DNA from: Fusicatenibacter_A intestinipullorum
GTDB lineage: Bacteria; Bacillota; Negativicutes; Acidaminococcales; Acidaminococcaceae
Assembly: GCA_019117495.1 (NCBI GenBank)
Contig: DWZP01000012.1
Location: forward strand, 1-64,000
DNA length: 64,000 nt
Direction of reading: 5' to 3'
The notes under the pieces are model-generated. The model made no database searches. It was not told the origin of the DNA and saw only the letters and a list, made by a program, of their open reading frames with translations. Shown in pieces: positions 44,987-53,789 of the stretch. The translations under genes and the position numbers were made by a program. Each line of letters starts with the position of its first letter. Positions within the stretch are counted from its first letter, which is position 1.

Positions 44987-45896
44987 TTCCGTTAATCTGT
45001 TAGCAGAAGTTTTAAAAGAAAAAATGCCCGGCAGGGTTTATTGCTGTGAACCAATGAGCAGGCATACTTCGTTTAAAATCGGCGGCCCGGCAGATGTGCT
45101 TGTACAGCCGGAGAATTCGGAAGGGCTTGCTTTTGCCCTTGCCGCTGCCAAAGATTATGAAGTGCCGGTAACCATTCTCGGCAACGGCTCCAACGTGCTT
45201 GTGCGCGACAAGGGTATACGCGGGCTGGTTATTCAGCTTGGCAATGCACTTAAAAGTTTCCGCCGTGACGGCAACAGGCTGTTCTTCGGTTCCGGCTATT
45301 CTCTGGCTTTGGCATCACGCAAAGCGTGGGAATGCGGTTTAAGCGGCATGGAATTTGCCGTGGGCATTCCTGGGAGCATTGGCGGCGCCGTTTATATGAA
45401 TGCCGGTGCGTATAACGGTGAAATGAAAGGCGTTGTGGAAAGCGTAGCCGTTATGGATATGAACGGCAGAGAGTTTGTGCTTACCGCTGCGGATTTGCAG
45501 TTTGGCTACCGCAAAACAAGTTTGCAGGAAAGCGGCTATATTATTACCGAAGTTTGCCTTAATATGCAGCCCGGCGACAAAGACGCCATTAAAGCCATGA
45601 TGGACGATTTCAGCAGCAGGCGCATCAGCAAGCAGCCGCTGGAAATGCCAAGTGCCGGCAGTATGTTTAAACGCCCGCCGGGATATTTTGCCGGAACGCT
45701 TATTGAAGAAGCCGGACTGAAAGGCTATAAGGTTGGCGGCGCGCAGGTTTCGCCCAAGCATGCAGGTTTTGTTGTAAACTGCGGCAACGCCACGGCGGCA
45801 GATGTTTTGCAGCTGATAGCGGACGTGCGCAGAGTAATTATGGAAAAAGCCGGTGTGGAACTTCATCCGGAAGTGCTGGTTATCGGCGAAGAATAA
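44979..45896 (+). CDS. murB: UDP-N-acetylenolpyruvoylglucosamine reductase
   Basis: 305-residue FAD enzyme of peptidoglycan precursor synthesis. FAD-binding blocks HTSFKIGGPADVLV, ILGNGSNVLV, GIPGSIGGAVYMNAGAYNGEM, and the catalytic SAGSMFKRP region with the C-terminal Glu (LHPEVLVIGE). Type II MurB as usual in Firmicutes. GTG start 44979 with AAGGA 8 bp upstream, inside ylbF. Confidence 0.95.
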   Translation: MNNSVNLLAEVLKEKMPGRVYCCEPMSRHTSFKIGGPADVLVQPENSEGLAFALAAAKDYEVPVTILGNGSNVLVRDKGIRGLVIQLGNALKSFRRDGNRLFFGSGYSLALASRKAWECGLSGMEFAVGIPGSIGGAVYMNAGAYNGEMKGVVESVAVMDMNGREFVLTAADLQFGYRKTSLQESGYIITEVCLNMQPGDKDAIKAMMDDFSSRRISKQPLEMPSAGSMFKRPPGYFAGTLIEEAGLKGYKVGGAQVSPKHAGFVVNCGNATAADVLQLIADVRRVIMEKAGVELHPEVLVIGEE

Positions 45897-45907
45897 AAAA
45901 TTTTTCA

Positions 45908-45937
45908 AAGAGCGGCTGCAAAGCCGTTCTTTTTTAT
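45908..45937 (+). terminator. Terminator of ylbF-murB
   Basis: 10-bp stem AAGAGCGGCT / AGCCGTTCTT (one G-U), loop of 4, followed by T-run. Confidence 0.9.
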
Positions 45938-46013
45938 ACAGGGCAGTGTTATTGTAGTTGCCCGCTTGTATATGTTATAATAAGCTATCACAGAAAGAGG
46001 TATTTTATAAAGT

Positions 46014-47573
46014 ATGGATAATGTTTACGATTTAGTGGAAGATTTTTACGGGCATGACCCGGGCTGGAATTTTCTGCTCCGTCGGGAATACGCCGAGGGC
46101 TTTCTGCGTATAGAAGCATGGCATGGAAAAACGCCGGAAGAATTGTATGATATATGGGACCAGCTGACAATGCTGTGCCTTTACCTTGGTAATACGGAAC
46201 TTATGCTTGGCGATATGAGCGCGGATGATTTTGTGGACTGCATTGCATGGTGCGGCCGCAACGTATCCGAATTTGACGCCGATTATGAGCATACAAAATA
46301 TTTTCTGGATACCTGCGTGAGGCTGTACGCCTATTTGCAGAAGAAAAATGTAATTTCTGACGCCGGTGCTCCGCTTGAAGCGGAAGAAAAACTGCTGGCA
46401 GGCGGAAAAATGAATATTGTGAATCCGGACGGAAGTTTTACTGATGAAAATAAAGACCGCCGCCTGTTTACGGTGCCGGATGCTTCCAATAAAATATTTT
46501 TAAACGTAAATGAACGGATGCAGGAAATTTATGCGGCAATGCATGAATTTTTTACTGAAAGCAGGTTCAGTGTTGATTTGGAACGCGCTTCCGTGCTGTA
46601 TCATGGAATTTTTGGCAATGCCATTAACGAGTCGGCAAAAAGCAGGCAGGAAGCCTTTAATTCATTTTGGGATTATTTTTTGCTTGATTACCGTTTGATG
46701 CTGCGCGATATGCACCCGCTGGAATATTTTTACGAAACTGTATGCAGCAGTGACAGCCGTTATTACGATGCAGGCTTTGCCAAGCGCAACAGCGATATTT
46801 TAAAGGAAATTATCTCCGCGCGCCTGGTGCTGTTTACCGTGGAAGGTTTTGGCGAAGAAGGCATGTATTTATGCCGCGATTTTCTTACAAACGAAACGTA
46901 TCAGCTTAATTTGCCGTTAACCGAAGATATTGATACAACTGATATGCTGTTTATCGGGCATTTGTTTTACAACGATAATATGCTTACCGAAAATATGCGC
47001 GGCTACAAGATAGACAACATAAACGCTTTGTGCCTGCGCGATACTTTAAAACGCGCTTATAAATGGGTAAGCGTACAGCAGAAGGAACCGGACTGGCAGT
47101 GGTTCAGCGAGTATTATCCCATGGTGCTGCGCAATATGCTGTTTTTATATGCGGCAGGCATTGCGCATAAAAACTTTAACAACTATACTGAACATACCGC
47201 ATTTGCGGCAGCGCCTTACAGTGATGAAACGCTGGTTGCCGGTATTTTAAAAAATATTATGCTGAAAAATTATTTTGCACTTGCAGATGTGCGGCTGGCA
47301 ACGCAGATGTGGTGCGATTTGCAGGCTGCGGGTGCAGATTTTGCTGCTTACAGTGAAACGGTATGGGCAGCAGGCATAATTTATACATTTGTAAAACTTA
47401 ACGGTGCCTATACTTTCTTTGATGAACGCATTGCCGGTTTTTGCGGCACGGAAGTGGCTGCCATGCAAAATGCTTCCGAAACGATATGCGAAGTGCTGCA
47501 AATAGAAAAGCATGACCCGCGTTACAGCAACGAAGAAGGCATTTTGGCAATGCTCATGAGTGCTTACATGTAA
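46014..47573 (+). CDS. Large cytoplasmic protein of unknown function
   Basis: 519 residues, rich in aromatic and acidic residues (Y, F, W, D, E), no signal peptide or membrane segment, mainly helical. Recurring segments of the kind FLLDYRLMLRDMHPLEYFYETV suggest helical repeats, but no catalytic motif or known domain is recognisable. Extended -10 TG-T-TATAAT at 45974-45981 gives it its own promoter. 11 bp upstream of the zinc-ribbon protein gene. Codon use looks like the neighbourhood, so no sign of recent transfer. Confidence 0.75.
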   Translation: MDNVYDLVEDFYGHDPGWNFLLRREYAEGFLRIEAWHGKTPEELYDIWDQLTMLCLYLGNTELMLGDMSADDFVDCIAWCGRNVSEFDADYEHTKYFLDTCVRLYAYLQKKNVISDAGAPLEAEEKLLAGGKMNIVNPDGSFTDENKDRRLFTVPDASNKIFLNVNERMQEIYAAMHEFFTESRFSVDLERASVLYHGIFGNAINESAKSRQEAFNSFWDYFLLDYRLMLRDMHPLEYFYETVCSSDSRYYDAGFAKRNSDILKEIISARLVLFTVEGFGEEGMYLCRDFLTNETYQLNLPLTEDIDTTDMLFIGHLFYNDNMLTENMRGYKIDNINALCLRDTLKRAYKWVSVQQKEPDWQWFSEYYPMVLRNMLFLYAAGIAHKNFNNYTEHTAFAAAPYSDETLVAGILKNIMLKNYFALADVRLATQMWCDLQAAGADFAAYSETVWAAGIIYTFVKLNGAYTFFDERIAGFCGTEVAAMQNASETICEVLQIEKHDPRYSNEEGILAMLMSAYM

Positions 47574-47584
47574 AGGAGAACTTT

Positions 47585-47995
47585 ATGAAATGTAATTTTT
47601 GCGGCAGGGAAGTGCCTAAAGGCACAGAAGAATGCCCATATTGCCATTACAGATTCGAGCAGGAAGCAACGATACTTAATCCGCGCGAGCGTGATGAGTT
47701 TGAAGGCGTAACCATTGACGAAAGCGGTTATGAAGAAAACACCGCCGGAAATAATGGCACAAGAAGCCCCGAATACAGGCAGACTTATGAATACCGCAGC
47801 GAAGAATACAGCGGTGCACGTAGCGGCAGAGGCCCTAAAATTTATGTTAAAAACCTTGGCTGCGGCGGTGGGCTGCTTACAGCTTTGCTGGTTATCTGCG
47901 TACTGATTGGTTTGTTTATTTTCTTTATGCCGCTGTTTGTTATAATAGCAGGCATTGGCCTGATTTATTATTTCATCAGCAGCTTTTTAGGATGA
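47585..47995 (+). CDS. Zinc-ribbon membrane protein
   Basis: 136 residues: N-terminal CxxC-N8-CxxC zinc ribbon (MKCNFCGREVPKGTEECPYC; Cys 3, 6, 17, 20), a disordered acidic linker with Tyr-rich repeats (about 30-88), and one or two C-terminal membrane helices (about 95-135). Function unknown. RBS AAGGAG. Cotranscribed with the 519-residue protein, suggesting a functional link. Confidence 0.8.
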   Translation: MKCNFCGREVPKGTEECPYCHYRFEQEATILNPRERDEFEGVTIDESGYEENTAGNNGTRSPEYRQTYEYRSEEYSGARSGRGPKIYVKNLGCGGGLLTALLVICVLIGLFIFFMPLFVIIAGIGLIYYFISSFLG

Positions 47996-48001
47996 TAACA
48001 A

Positions 48002-48055
48002 AAAAAACTGCGCTTCAATCCGTATAAAACGGAAAGAAGTGCAGTTTTTATTTTG
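48002..48055. terminator. Bidirectional terminator
   Basis: Stem AAAACTGC.CTTC / GAAG.GCAGTTTT with an inner TCCGT/ACGGA hairpin, A/T runs on both sides. Serves the zinc-ribbon gene (plus) and the antiporter gene (minus). Confidence 0.85.
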
Positions 48056-48065
48056 TGCGTAAGTT

Positions 48066-50381
48066 TTACAAAATTTCGTCGCGGACAAGCTGGTTAATCA
48101 TTTTTTGTTTGCCTAGAACCCATAATAAATCGCCTTTTTCGAACACAAGCGAAATATTGGGGTTTACTATGGTGTAGCTGCCGCGTTCAAGGCCTATTAC
48201 AAGGCAATGCCATTTGTTGCGGATATCGGTAGATTTTATGGACTTGCCAAGCAGCGGTGAATGTTTATCAACCGTAATGGCGCAGGGCATAAAAGCAATA
48301 TCGTGGCGGCCTTCGGCTTCGTTAACAAGCATAAACTGGCGCATGCTTACGGGAGAATCGAGCATGGTAAGGCCAAGATTTTTATTTTTTATGGCGGCAT
48401 TTAAAAGTTTAAAATGCGCTTTAGTGCCGATAATTAAAAGCTTTGTTCCGGCGGTGATTGTAAAGCTGCCGCCCGGCATATCATGAATCTGCCTGCCGGT
48501 ATCGGCCTGCAAAACATTACAGCCGTAAGATTCGCGCAGGGCAAGGTTCAGCAGGGTCTGCCCGGCAGTAACGGAACCTTCTTCCACTTTGTAGTGGGCT
48601 AACTGCAAATCTTCGTCAAACCAGCCGTAAGGAGTGTGTTCGCCCGATTCTTTTAAAGCCTGGCGGTGTTTTAACATATGGCGCTCGTTAAGGTTAACCA
48701 AAAAGCGCGATTCCATACGCAGGTATTCGCCCATCAGCCAGTCGGAAGAAGAAATAAAGTAGGCCGTAATTAAAGTTGCGGCGGCGGCAAAAAATTCAGA
48801 CAGGTTTAAAATCCAGGCAAATACAAAGAAGATAAAGCCTGCGGCGGCAATAATTTTTAATAGGATGAGCACCATAAGCGGAATATGGTTGCTGCGTTTT
48901 TCAAACCACAGTACGGAAAACAGTTCCGAACGCCTGGTGCGGTTAACAAGGATTGCGCGTAAAAACGGTGCCGCTATAATAAAGGTAAGCACGGCGGTAA
49001 TAATATCTGCATAAGGCAGTTTTAAACTATCGCGCAGGTAACTGCTTAAATAATATTCCGCAAACAGCGCTATCGCCGTCAGTAGTGTTGTAAAAATCAG
49101 CATGCGCGTAAAATATTCCCGCAAAAAATTACTCCAGTCCGTGGTGGCTCTGGTGCTAATATTTTTTTCAGTGTAACGGTCAAGCCAGTCGTTAACACGC
49201 TGCGGCAGCAGGCGGCGGATAATTTTATAAGCCGGGTCAGCAGCCATAATGCAGAACGGCGTGGTAAAAGTCGTCATAACGGATACGGCAACGATGATAG
49301 GATAAATAAAATCGCTGATAACGCCGAGGCTCATGCCCAAAGAAGCAATAATGAAGGAAAATTCACCAATCTGCGCCAGGCTGAAACCGCATAAAATTGA
49401 AGTTTGCAGGTTTTGCCCGGAAAGCAGAACGCCGCCGGCGGAAAAAATAAGTTTGCCGGCAATGGTAACGATAATAAGCACGATAATGGGCAGCCAGTAT
49501 TCCACAAGCAGTGCTGGGTCTACCAGCATACCGACGGAAACGAAGAACACTGCGCCGAAAATATCTTTTACCGGGGTGAAAAGGTGCTCGATTTTTTCGG
49601 AATTCGGCGCTTCGGCAATAAGTGAACCCATTATAAAAGCGCCAAGCGCGGCGGAAAAGCCGAGATGCGTTGCCAGAACAACCATGCCGAGGCAAAGGCC
49701 GATAGAGGTAACAAGCATCGTTTCGTTGTTCATCAGTTTCAGCGAGCGTTTATAAAAGGTAGGCACAAGGTAAATGCCAAGCACAAACCACAATACCAGA
49801 AAGAACAGCAGGCGCATAACGCTGGCCAAAAGCTCCGTGCCGGAAATGCCCGCGGAGGCAGCAAGTGTGGAAAGCAGAACCATCATGATAATACCGGCAA
49901 TGTCTTCTACAATTAATATGCCAAAAACCATTTCGGTAAAGCGTTTGCCCTTCATTTTTAAATCTTCAAAGGCTTTTATAATGATGGTTGTGGATGACAT
50001 GGAAAGCATGCCGCCCAAAAACAGGCTGTTCATGTAGCTCCAGCCCATAAGCGTACCCGCGCCGTAGCCAAGTGAAAGCAAGCCGGCAATTTCCACTATG
50101 GTTGCAATAAAGGCGGTATTGCCAACTTGTTTCAGCTTGTTGAAACTGAATTCCAGCCCAAGTGAAAACATCAAAAAGATAATGCCTATTTCAGACCAGG
50201 TGTGGATGTTGTTAAAATCCGTAACCGTCGGGAAAAAGGAAAAATGCGGGCCGGTAATAAAACCGGCAACGATGTATCCGAGTACAAGCGGTTGATTGAG
50301 CTTTTTAAAAAGAATGGTAGTAATACCTGCTACCAGCAAAATCATAGCGAGGTCGGAAACGATTGGTGGTAAATGCGCCAT
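48066..50381 (-). CDS. CPA2-family cation/proton antiporter with TrkA-C domains
   Basis: 771 residues: Na/H exchanger domain with about 12 helices (1-390, LGYIVAGFITGP, GIIFLMFSLGLEF), a second hydrophobic block of four or five helices (about 415-560), and two TrkA_C/RCK_C ligand domains (about 610-670 and 695-771). No full NAD-binding TrkA_N is present, unlike E. coli KefB/C. Likely K or Na efflux gated by a ligand at the C-terminal domains. RBS GGAGG 7 bp before ATG. Monocistronic, convergent with the zinc-ribbon gene. Confidence 0.9.
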   Translation of the reverse strand: MAHLPPIVSDLAMILLVAGITTILFKKLNQPLVLGYIVAGFITGPHFSFFPTVTDFNNIHTWSEIGIIFLMFSLGLEFSFNKLKQVGNTAFIATIVEIAGLLSLGYGAGTLMGWSYMNSLFLGGMLSMSSTTIIIKAFEDLKMKGKRFTEMVFGILIVEDIAGIIMMVLLSTLAASAGISGTELLASVMRLLFFLVLWFVLGIYLVPTFYKRSLKLMNNETMLVTSIGLCLGMVVLATHLGFSAALGAFIMGSLIAEAPNSEKIEHLFTPVKDIFGAVFFVSVGMLVDPALLVEYWLPIIVLIIVTIAGKLIFSAGGVLLSGQNLQTSILCGFSLAQIGEFSFIIASLGMSLGVISDFIYPIIVAVSVMTTFTTPFCIMAADPAYKIIRRLLPQRVNDWLDRYTEKNISTRATTDWSNFLREYFTRMLIFTTLLTAIALFAEYYLSSYLRDSLKLPYADIITAVLTFIIAAPFLRAILVNRTRRSELFSVLWFEKRSNHIPLMVLILLKIIAAAGFIFFVFAWILNLSEFFAAAATLITAYFISSSDWLMGEYLRMESRFLVNLNERHMLKHRQALKESGEHTPYGWFDEDLQLAHYKVEEGSVTAGQTLLNLALRESYGCNVLQADTGRQIHDMPGGSFTITAGTKLLIIGTKAHFKLLNAAIKNKNLGLTMLDSPVSMRQFMLVNEAEGRHDIAFMPCAITVDKHSPLLGKSIKSTDIRNKWHCLVIGLERGSYTIVNPNISLVFEKGDLLWVLGKQKMINQLVRDEIL

Positions 50382-50565
50382 CTAAGGTTCCTCCTTACTT
50401 TTGTAAAATAAGATAAGCGACAAATAAAAAGAAATGTTGTATAATAAAATAGGTTTAATGTTTATAAGCGGCAGTAAAAAACGCCACTATATTATTATAC
50501 AATGACACAGTACTTTTTAACAAGGCATACTGTTTGCAAAATATTTGAAAATACGGAGGCAAAGC

Positions 50566-51432
50566 ATGAATACAGATTTGATTTTGATTAACGGCGATAT
50601 AGTTGACCGTAAAGAAGGGCTTATTGAATACTGCGACCGCGGGCATCAGTTTGGCGATGGTGTTTTTGAAATTGTGCCGGTTTATAACGGCAAGGTTTTT
50701 GGCATGATTCCTCACATGGAAAACCTTTTTACTTCCGTAACGCGTTTAAAGATCCCTGCCGTTTATATGGTGGAAGAACTGGTTGAGTTTCATGAAGCGT
50801 TAATAAAAGCCACCGGTATGGAAAACGGCGAAATTTATACGCAGGTTACACGCGGCAGTGCGCCGTTCGGGCTGGCTTTTCCGGAAATGAGCGTGCCGCA
50901 GCTTGTAATGCAGCCTGTTTTTACAGACCGCTCTCAGCTTGCTGAAGCACAGCAGAAAGGTGTAAAGCTCATTACCGAAAAAGACCTGCGCTGGCAGCAT
51001 TGCGACGTTAATACTTTAAACCGTCTGCCGGAAGTAATGGCACGCCAGAAAGCCGCTATCAGCGGCGCGTTTGACGCTTTGTTTGTGCGCGACGGAAAAA
51101 TTACCGAAACAACCGAAAGCAGCTTTATGCTTGTAAAAGATGAAGTTTTGTGGACGGCTCCGGAAAACGAAAATATTCATAAAAATATTACGCGTAAAGT
51201 AATTAAAGAACGCCTGGCGCTTGATTTGGGCATGCCGGTTGTAGAGAAAAATTTTGACGTGGATTTTGCGTTAAAAGCAGAAGAAGCCTTTATCTGCGGG
51301 CAGCGATGCGAAATTGTGCCCGTAGTTAAAATAGACCGCAAACTGCTGAACGGCGGCGAAGTTGGCAAAGTAGTGCCGCAGCTTTTAGAGGCTTATAAAA
51401 ATTTTGTTGCCAAAGAATGCCCGGCAAGGTAA
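50566..51432 (+). CDS. Class IV aminotransferase (D-amino-acid aminotransferase-like)
   Basis: 288-residue PLP enzyme of fold type IV (BCAT/DAAT/ADC lyase). GHQFGDGVFEIVPVYNGK at the N-terminus, the Lys region LRWQHCDVNTLNRLPEVMARQKA, and ITETTESSFMLV. The pattern DxNxLNRL...A is DAAT-like. ATG 50566 with GGAGG. Starts the run DAT - membrane protein - TM1266-like - HydG with very short gaps. Confidence 0.88.
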   Translation: MNTDLILINGDIVDRKEGLIEYCDRGHQFGDGVFEIVPVYNGKVFGMIPHMENLFTSVTRLKIPAVYMVEELVEFHEALIKATGMENGEIYTQVTRGSAPFGLAFPEMSVPQLVMQPVFTDRSQLAEAQQKGVKLITEKDLRWQHCDVNTLNRLPEVMARQKAAISGAFDALFVRDGKITETTESSFMLVKDEVLWTAPENENIHKNITRKVIKERLALDLGMPVVEKNFDVDFALKAEEAFICGQRCEIVPVVKIDRKLLNGGEVGKVVPQLLEAYKNFVAKECPAR

Positions 51433-51438
51433 TAAATT

Positions 51439-51927
51439 ATGGATAAAACTTTAGTGCGCGGGGCAATGCTTATTGCTCTGACGGTTGTTTTGCAGTCGCT
51501 GCGCCTTTTTATACCGCTGCCGCCAATGGCAAGCATGTTTTTTATAGGTACGCTGGTTAATATGATGCTTGCCATTACCGTGCGCCTTGCGGGTTTAAAA
51601 CCGGCGCTGCTGGCAGTTGTGCTGCTTCCGTTTTTTGCATATTTGCAGGGGCAGCTGCCAATACCGCTTTTAATACCGGTAGTTATCGGCGGCAACGCCG
51701 TGTTTGTGCTTATCTGCCATTGGGCATGGCATCGCGGGCTTATGCTGGCGCCGCTTGCCAAAACAATCTGCATGTTTACGTCAAGCCTTGTGCTTTTAAA
51801 AGTGCTGGCGCTGCCTGAAAAAATGGTATTTGCCATTGGTTTTATGATGGGCTGGCCGCAGATGGTAACAGGTATTTGCGGCATATTGCTGGCAAGGTTA
51901 ATTACAAAACGCACAGCAAACTTTTAA
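51439..51927 (+). CDS. Small polytopic membrane protein, possible ECF S component
   Basis: 162 residues with about five membrane helices. TM1 ILIALTVVLQ-type start, and the general size resemble ECF substrate-binding (S) subunits, but no vitamin-specific motif is visible. Starts 6 bp after the aminotransferase stop and 15 bp before the TM1266-like gene. Function by context is open. Confidence 0.6.
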   Translation: MDKTLVRGAMLIALTVVLQSLRLFIPLPPMASMFFIGTLVNMMLAITVRLAGLKPALLAVVLLPFFAYLQGQLPIPLLIPVVIGGNAVFVLICHWAWHRGLMLAPLAKTICMFTSSLVLLKVLALPEKMVFAIGFMMGWPQMVTGICGILLARLITKRTANF

Positions 51928-51942
51928 TATGGGGGCATTGTT

Positions 51943-52194
51943 ATGGATACAAGAGTGGTACTTTTGGGCATTATTGTAGAAAACACTGCCGCTGTTGAAG
52001 AACTGAATGCTATTTTGCATAATTACGGCAGTTATATTATCGGGCGCATGGGGCTGCCCTACCGCGAGAAAAATCTGCATATTATCAGCATAGTTCTTGA
52101 TGCGCCGCAGAATATTATCAGCGCGCTTGCAGGAAAAATCGGCATGCTGTCGGGAGTTACAGCCAAAGCGCTTTATGCCGGAAAACAGGCTTAG
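51943..52194 (+). CDS. TM1266-like iron-only hydrogenase system putative regulator
   Basis: 83-residue protein with a ferredoxin-like/ACT fold pattern (RVVLLGIIVENTAAVEELNAILHNYGSYIIGRMGLPY...ISIVLDAPQNIISALAGKIGMLSGVTAKALY), typical of the TM1266 family found beside hydE/F/G. No DNA-binding domain; possibly a ligand-binding partner. Immediately upstream of hydG, supporting the assignment. Confidence 0.82.
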   Translation: MDTRVVLLGIIVENTAAVEELNAILHNYGSYIIGRMGLPYREKNLHIISIVLDAPQNIISALAGKIGMLSGVTAKALYAGKQA

Positions 52195-52217
52195 TCCTTA
52201 ATGCCTTAGGGCTTTTT
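52192..52217 (+). terminator. Weak intrinsic terminator or attenuator before hydG
   Basis: Short stem AGTCCT / AGGGCT (with one G-U) followed by six T, overlapping the stop codon of the TM1266-like gene. hydG lies only 57 bp downstream, so it may attenuate rather than end the transcript. Confidence 0.5.
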
Positions 52218-52273
52218 TATAGGAGAAATACTGACAGGGAAGGTTCGTCCTGACCTTTAAGGAGGAAAATCAA

Positions 52274-53689
52274 ATGTATGATGCAAAATCAATGAAGGCC
52301 GAAGAATTTATTGACCATAACGAGATTATGGCAACATTGGAATATGCCGCAGCCAATAAAAACAATGCTGCCCTTATTTCCGAGATTATTGAAAAGGCAA
52401 AACTGCGCAAAGGCTTAAGCCACCGCGAAGCAGCGGTACTGCTGGACTGCGAACTGGAGGATAAAAACGCGGAAATTTTTGCGCTGGCAGAACAGATAAA
52501 AAAAGATTTTTACGGCAACCGCATTGTTATGTTTGCACCGCTCTATCTTTCCAATTACTGCATTAACGGCTGTGTGTACTGCCCGTATCACAGCGTAAAT
52601 AAACACATTGCGCGCAAAAAACTCACGCAGGATGAAATCCGCGCCGAAGTTATTGCCTTGCAGGATATGGGGCATAAACGACTTGCACTGGAAGCCGGTG
52701 AAGACCCGGTTAATAACCCTATTGAATATATTCTTGAATCAATTAAAACAATTTACAGCATTAAACATAAAAACGGCGCAATCCGCAGGGTAAACGTTAA
52801 CATTGCTGCAACTACGGTTGAAAACTACCGCAAATTAAAAGAAGCCGGTATCGGCACCTATATTCTTTTTCAGGAAACCTATCATAAAGAAAGTTATGAA
52901 AAACTGCATCCCTATGGGCCAAAAAGCAATTATGCCTACCATACCGAAGCAATGGACAGGGCAATGGAAGGCGGCATAGACGATGTTGGCCTCGGCGTAT
53001 TGTTCGGGCTTGAACTTTACCGCTACGAATTTGCAGGGCTTTTAATGCACGCAGAACATCTGGAAGCAGTTCACGGTGTTGGCCCGCATACAATCAGCGT
53101 TCCGCGCATCTGCCCGGCAGATGATATTGACCCGTCTGCTTTCGATAACAGCATCAGCGACGATATTTTTGAAAAGCTTGTTGCCTGCATCCGCATCAGC
53201 GTGCCTTACACCGGCATGATTGTATCAACCCGTGAAAGCCAGCGCGCCCGCGAAAGAGTGCTGCACCTCGGCATTTCGCAAATCAGCGGCGGTTCCCGCA
53301 CCAGCGTTGGCGGCTATGCCGAGCCGGAAAAAGAAAATGATTCGGCCCAGTTTGATGTAAGCGATAACCGTACACTGGATGAAGTTGTTGGCTGGCTGAT
53401 GGAACTTGGCTATATTCCGAGCTTCTGTACTGCCTGCTACCGCGCAGGGCGTACCGGCGACCGCTTTATGAGCCTCTGCAAGAGCGGGCAGATTCAAAAC
53501 TGCTGCCACCCCAATGCGCTGATGACCTTAAAAGAATATCTGGTAGATTACGCTTCTCCGCATGTAAAAGAGCTGGGTGACGAACTTATTGCCAGGGAAA
53601 TTTATAATATTCCCAATGAAAAAGTGCGTGAACTTGTGGAACGCCATTTGAAGGATATTGAAGAAGGCGAACGCGACTTCAGAATTTAA
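52274..53689 (+). CDS. hydG: [FeFe]-hydrogenase H-cluster radical SAM maturase HydG
   Basis: 471-residue radical SAM tyrosine lyase that makes the CO and CN ligands of the H-cluster. N-terminal radical SAM cluster C96-x3-C100-x2-C103 (CINGCVYC, as in ThiH-like CxxxCxxC), the TIM barrel, and the C-terminal second-cluster motif with CTACYRAGRTGDRFM (CX2CX-type Cys plus downstream Cys in LCKSG/NCCHP). Full length. hydE, hydF and the hydrogenase itself are not in the window. Confidence 0.95.
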   Translation: MYDAKSMKAEEFIDHNEIMATLEYAAANKNNAALISEIIEKAKLRKGLSHREAAVLLDCELEDKNAEIFALAEQIKKDFYGNRIVMFAPLYLSNYCINGCVYCPYHSVNKHIARKKLTQDEIRAEVIALQDMGHKRLALEAGEDPVNNPIEYILESIKTIYSIKHKNGAIRRVNVNIAATTVENYRKLKEAGIGTYILFQETYHKESYEKLHPYGPKSNYAYHTEAMDRAMEGGIDDVGLGVLFGLELYRYEFAGLLMHAEHLEAVHGVGPHTISVPRICPADDIDPSAFDNSISDDIFEKLVACIRISVPYTGMIVSTRESQRARERVLHLGISQISGGSRTSVGGYAEPEKENDSAQFDVSDNRTLDEVVGWLMELGYIPSFCTACYRAGRTGDRFMSLCKSGQIQNCCHPNALMTLKEYLVDYASPHVKELGDELIAREIYNIPNEKVRELVERHLKDIEEGERDFRI

Positions 53690-53691
53690 AA

Positions 53692-53720
53692 TTGACATTT
53701 ATAATCATATCGAATAAAAT
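53692..53720 (+). promoter_or_regulatory. Promoter of the NCS2 permease gene
   Basis: TTGACA (53692-53697), 17-bp spacer, TAAAAT (53715-53720), immediately after the hydG stop. Confidence 0.85.
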
Positions 53721-53740
53721 TTATATGTGTATTTAATGTT

Positions 53741-53773
53741 TAAGCCGCTTTTTACAAGCGGCTCATTATTTTT
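53741..53773 (+). terminator. Leader hairpin with T-run before the NCS2 permease
   Basis: AGCCGCTT / AAGCGGCT stem with a short loop, then a T-rich stretch. It lies downstream of the promoter at 53692 and directly upstream of the RBS, so it would act as an attenuator of the permease transcript or as the end of hydG read-through. Confidence 0.65.
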
Positions 53774-53789
53774 GAAAGGCGTTGATATT

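Noticed and set aside
49333..49755. Plus-strand frame inside the antiporter gene
   Set aside because: Antisense shadow; the antiporter reading frame is complete.
53727..53789. GTG 53727 as start of the permease
   Set aside because: It would translate the hairpin and T-run and add 21 residues unlike the family; RBS AAAGG fits TTG 53790 better.
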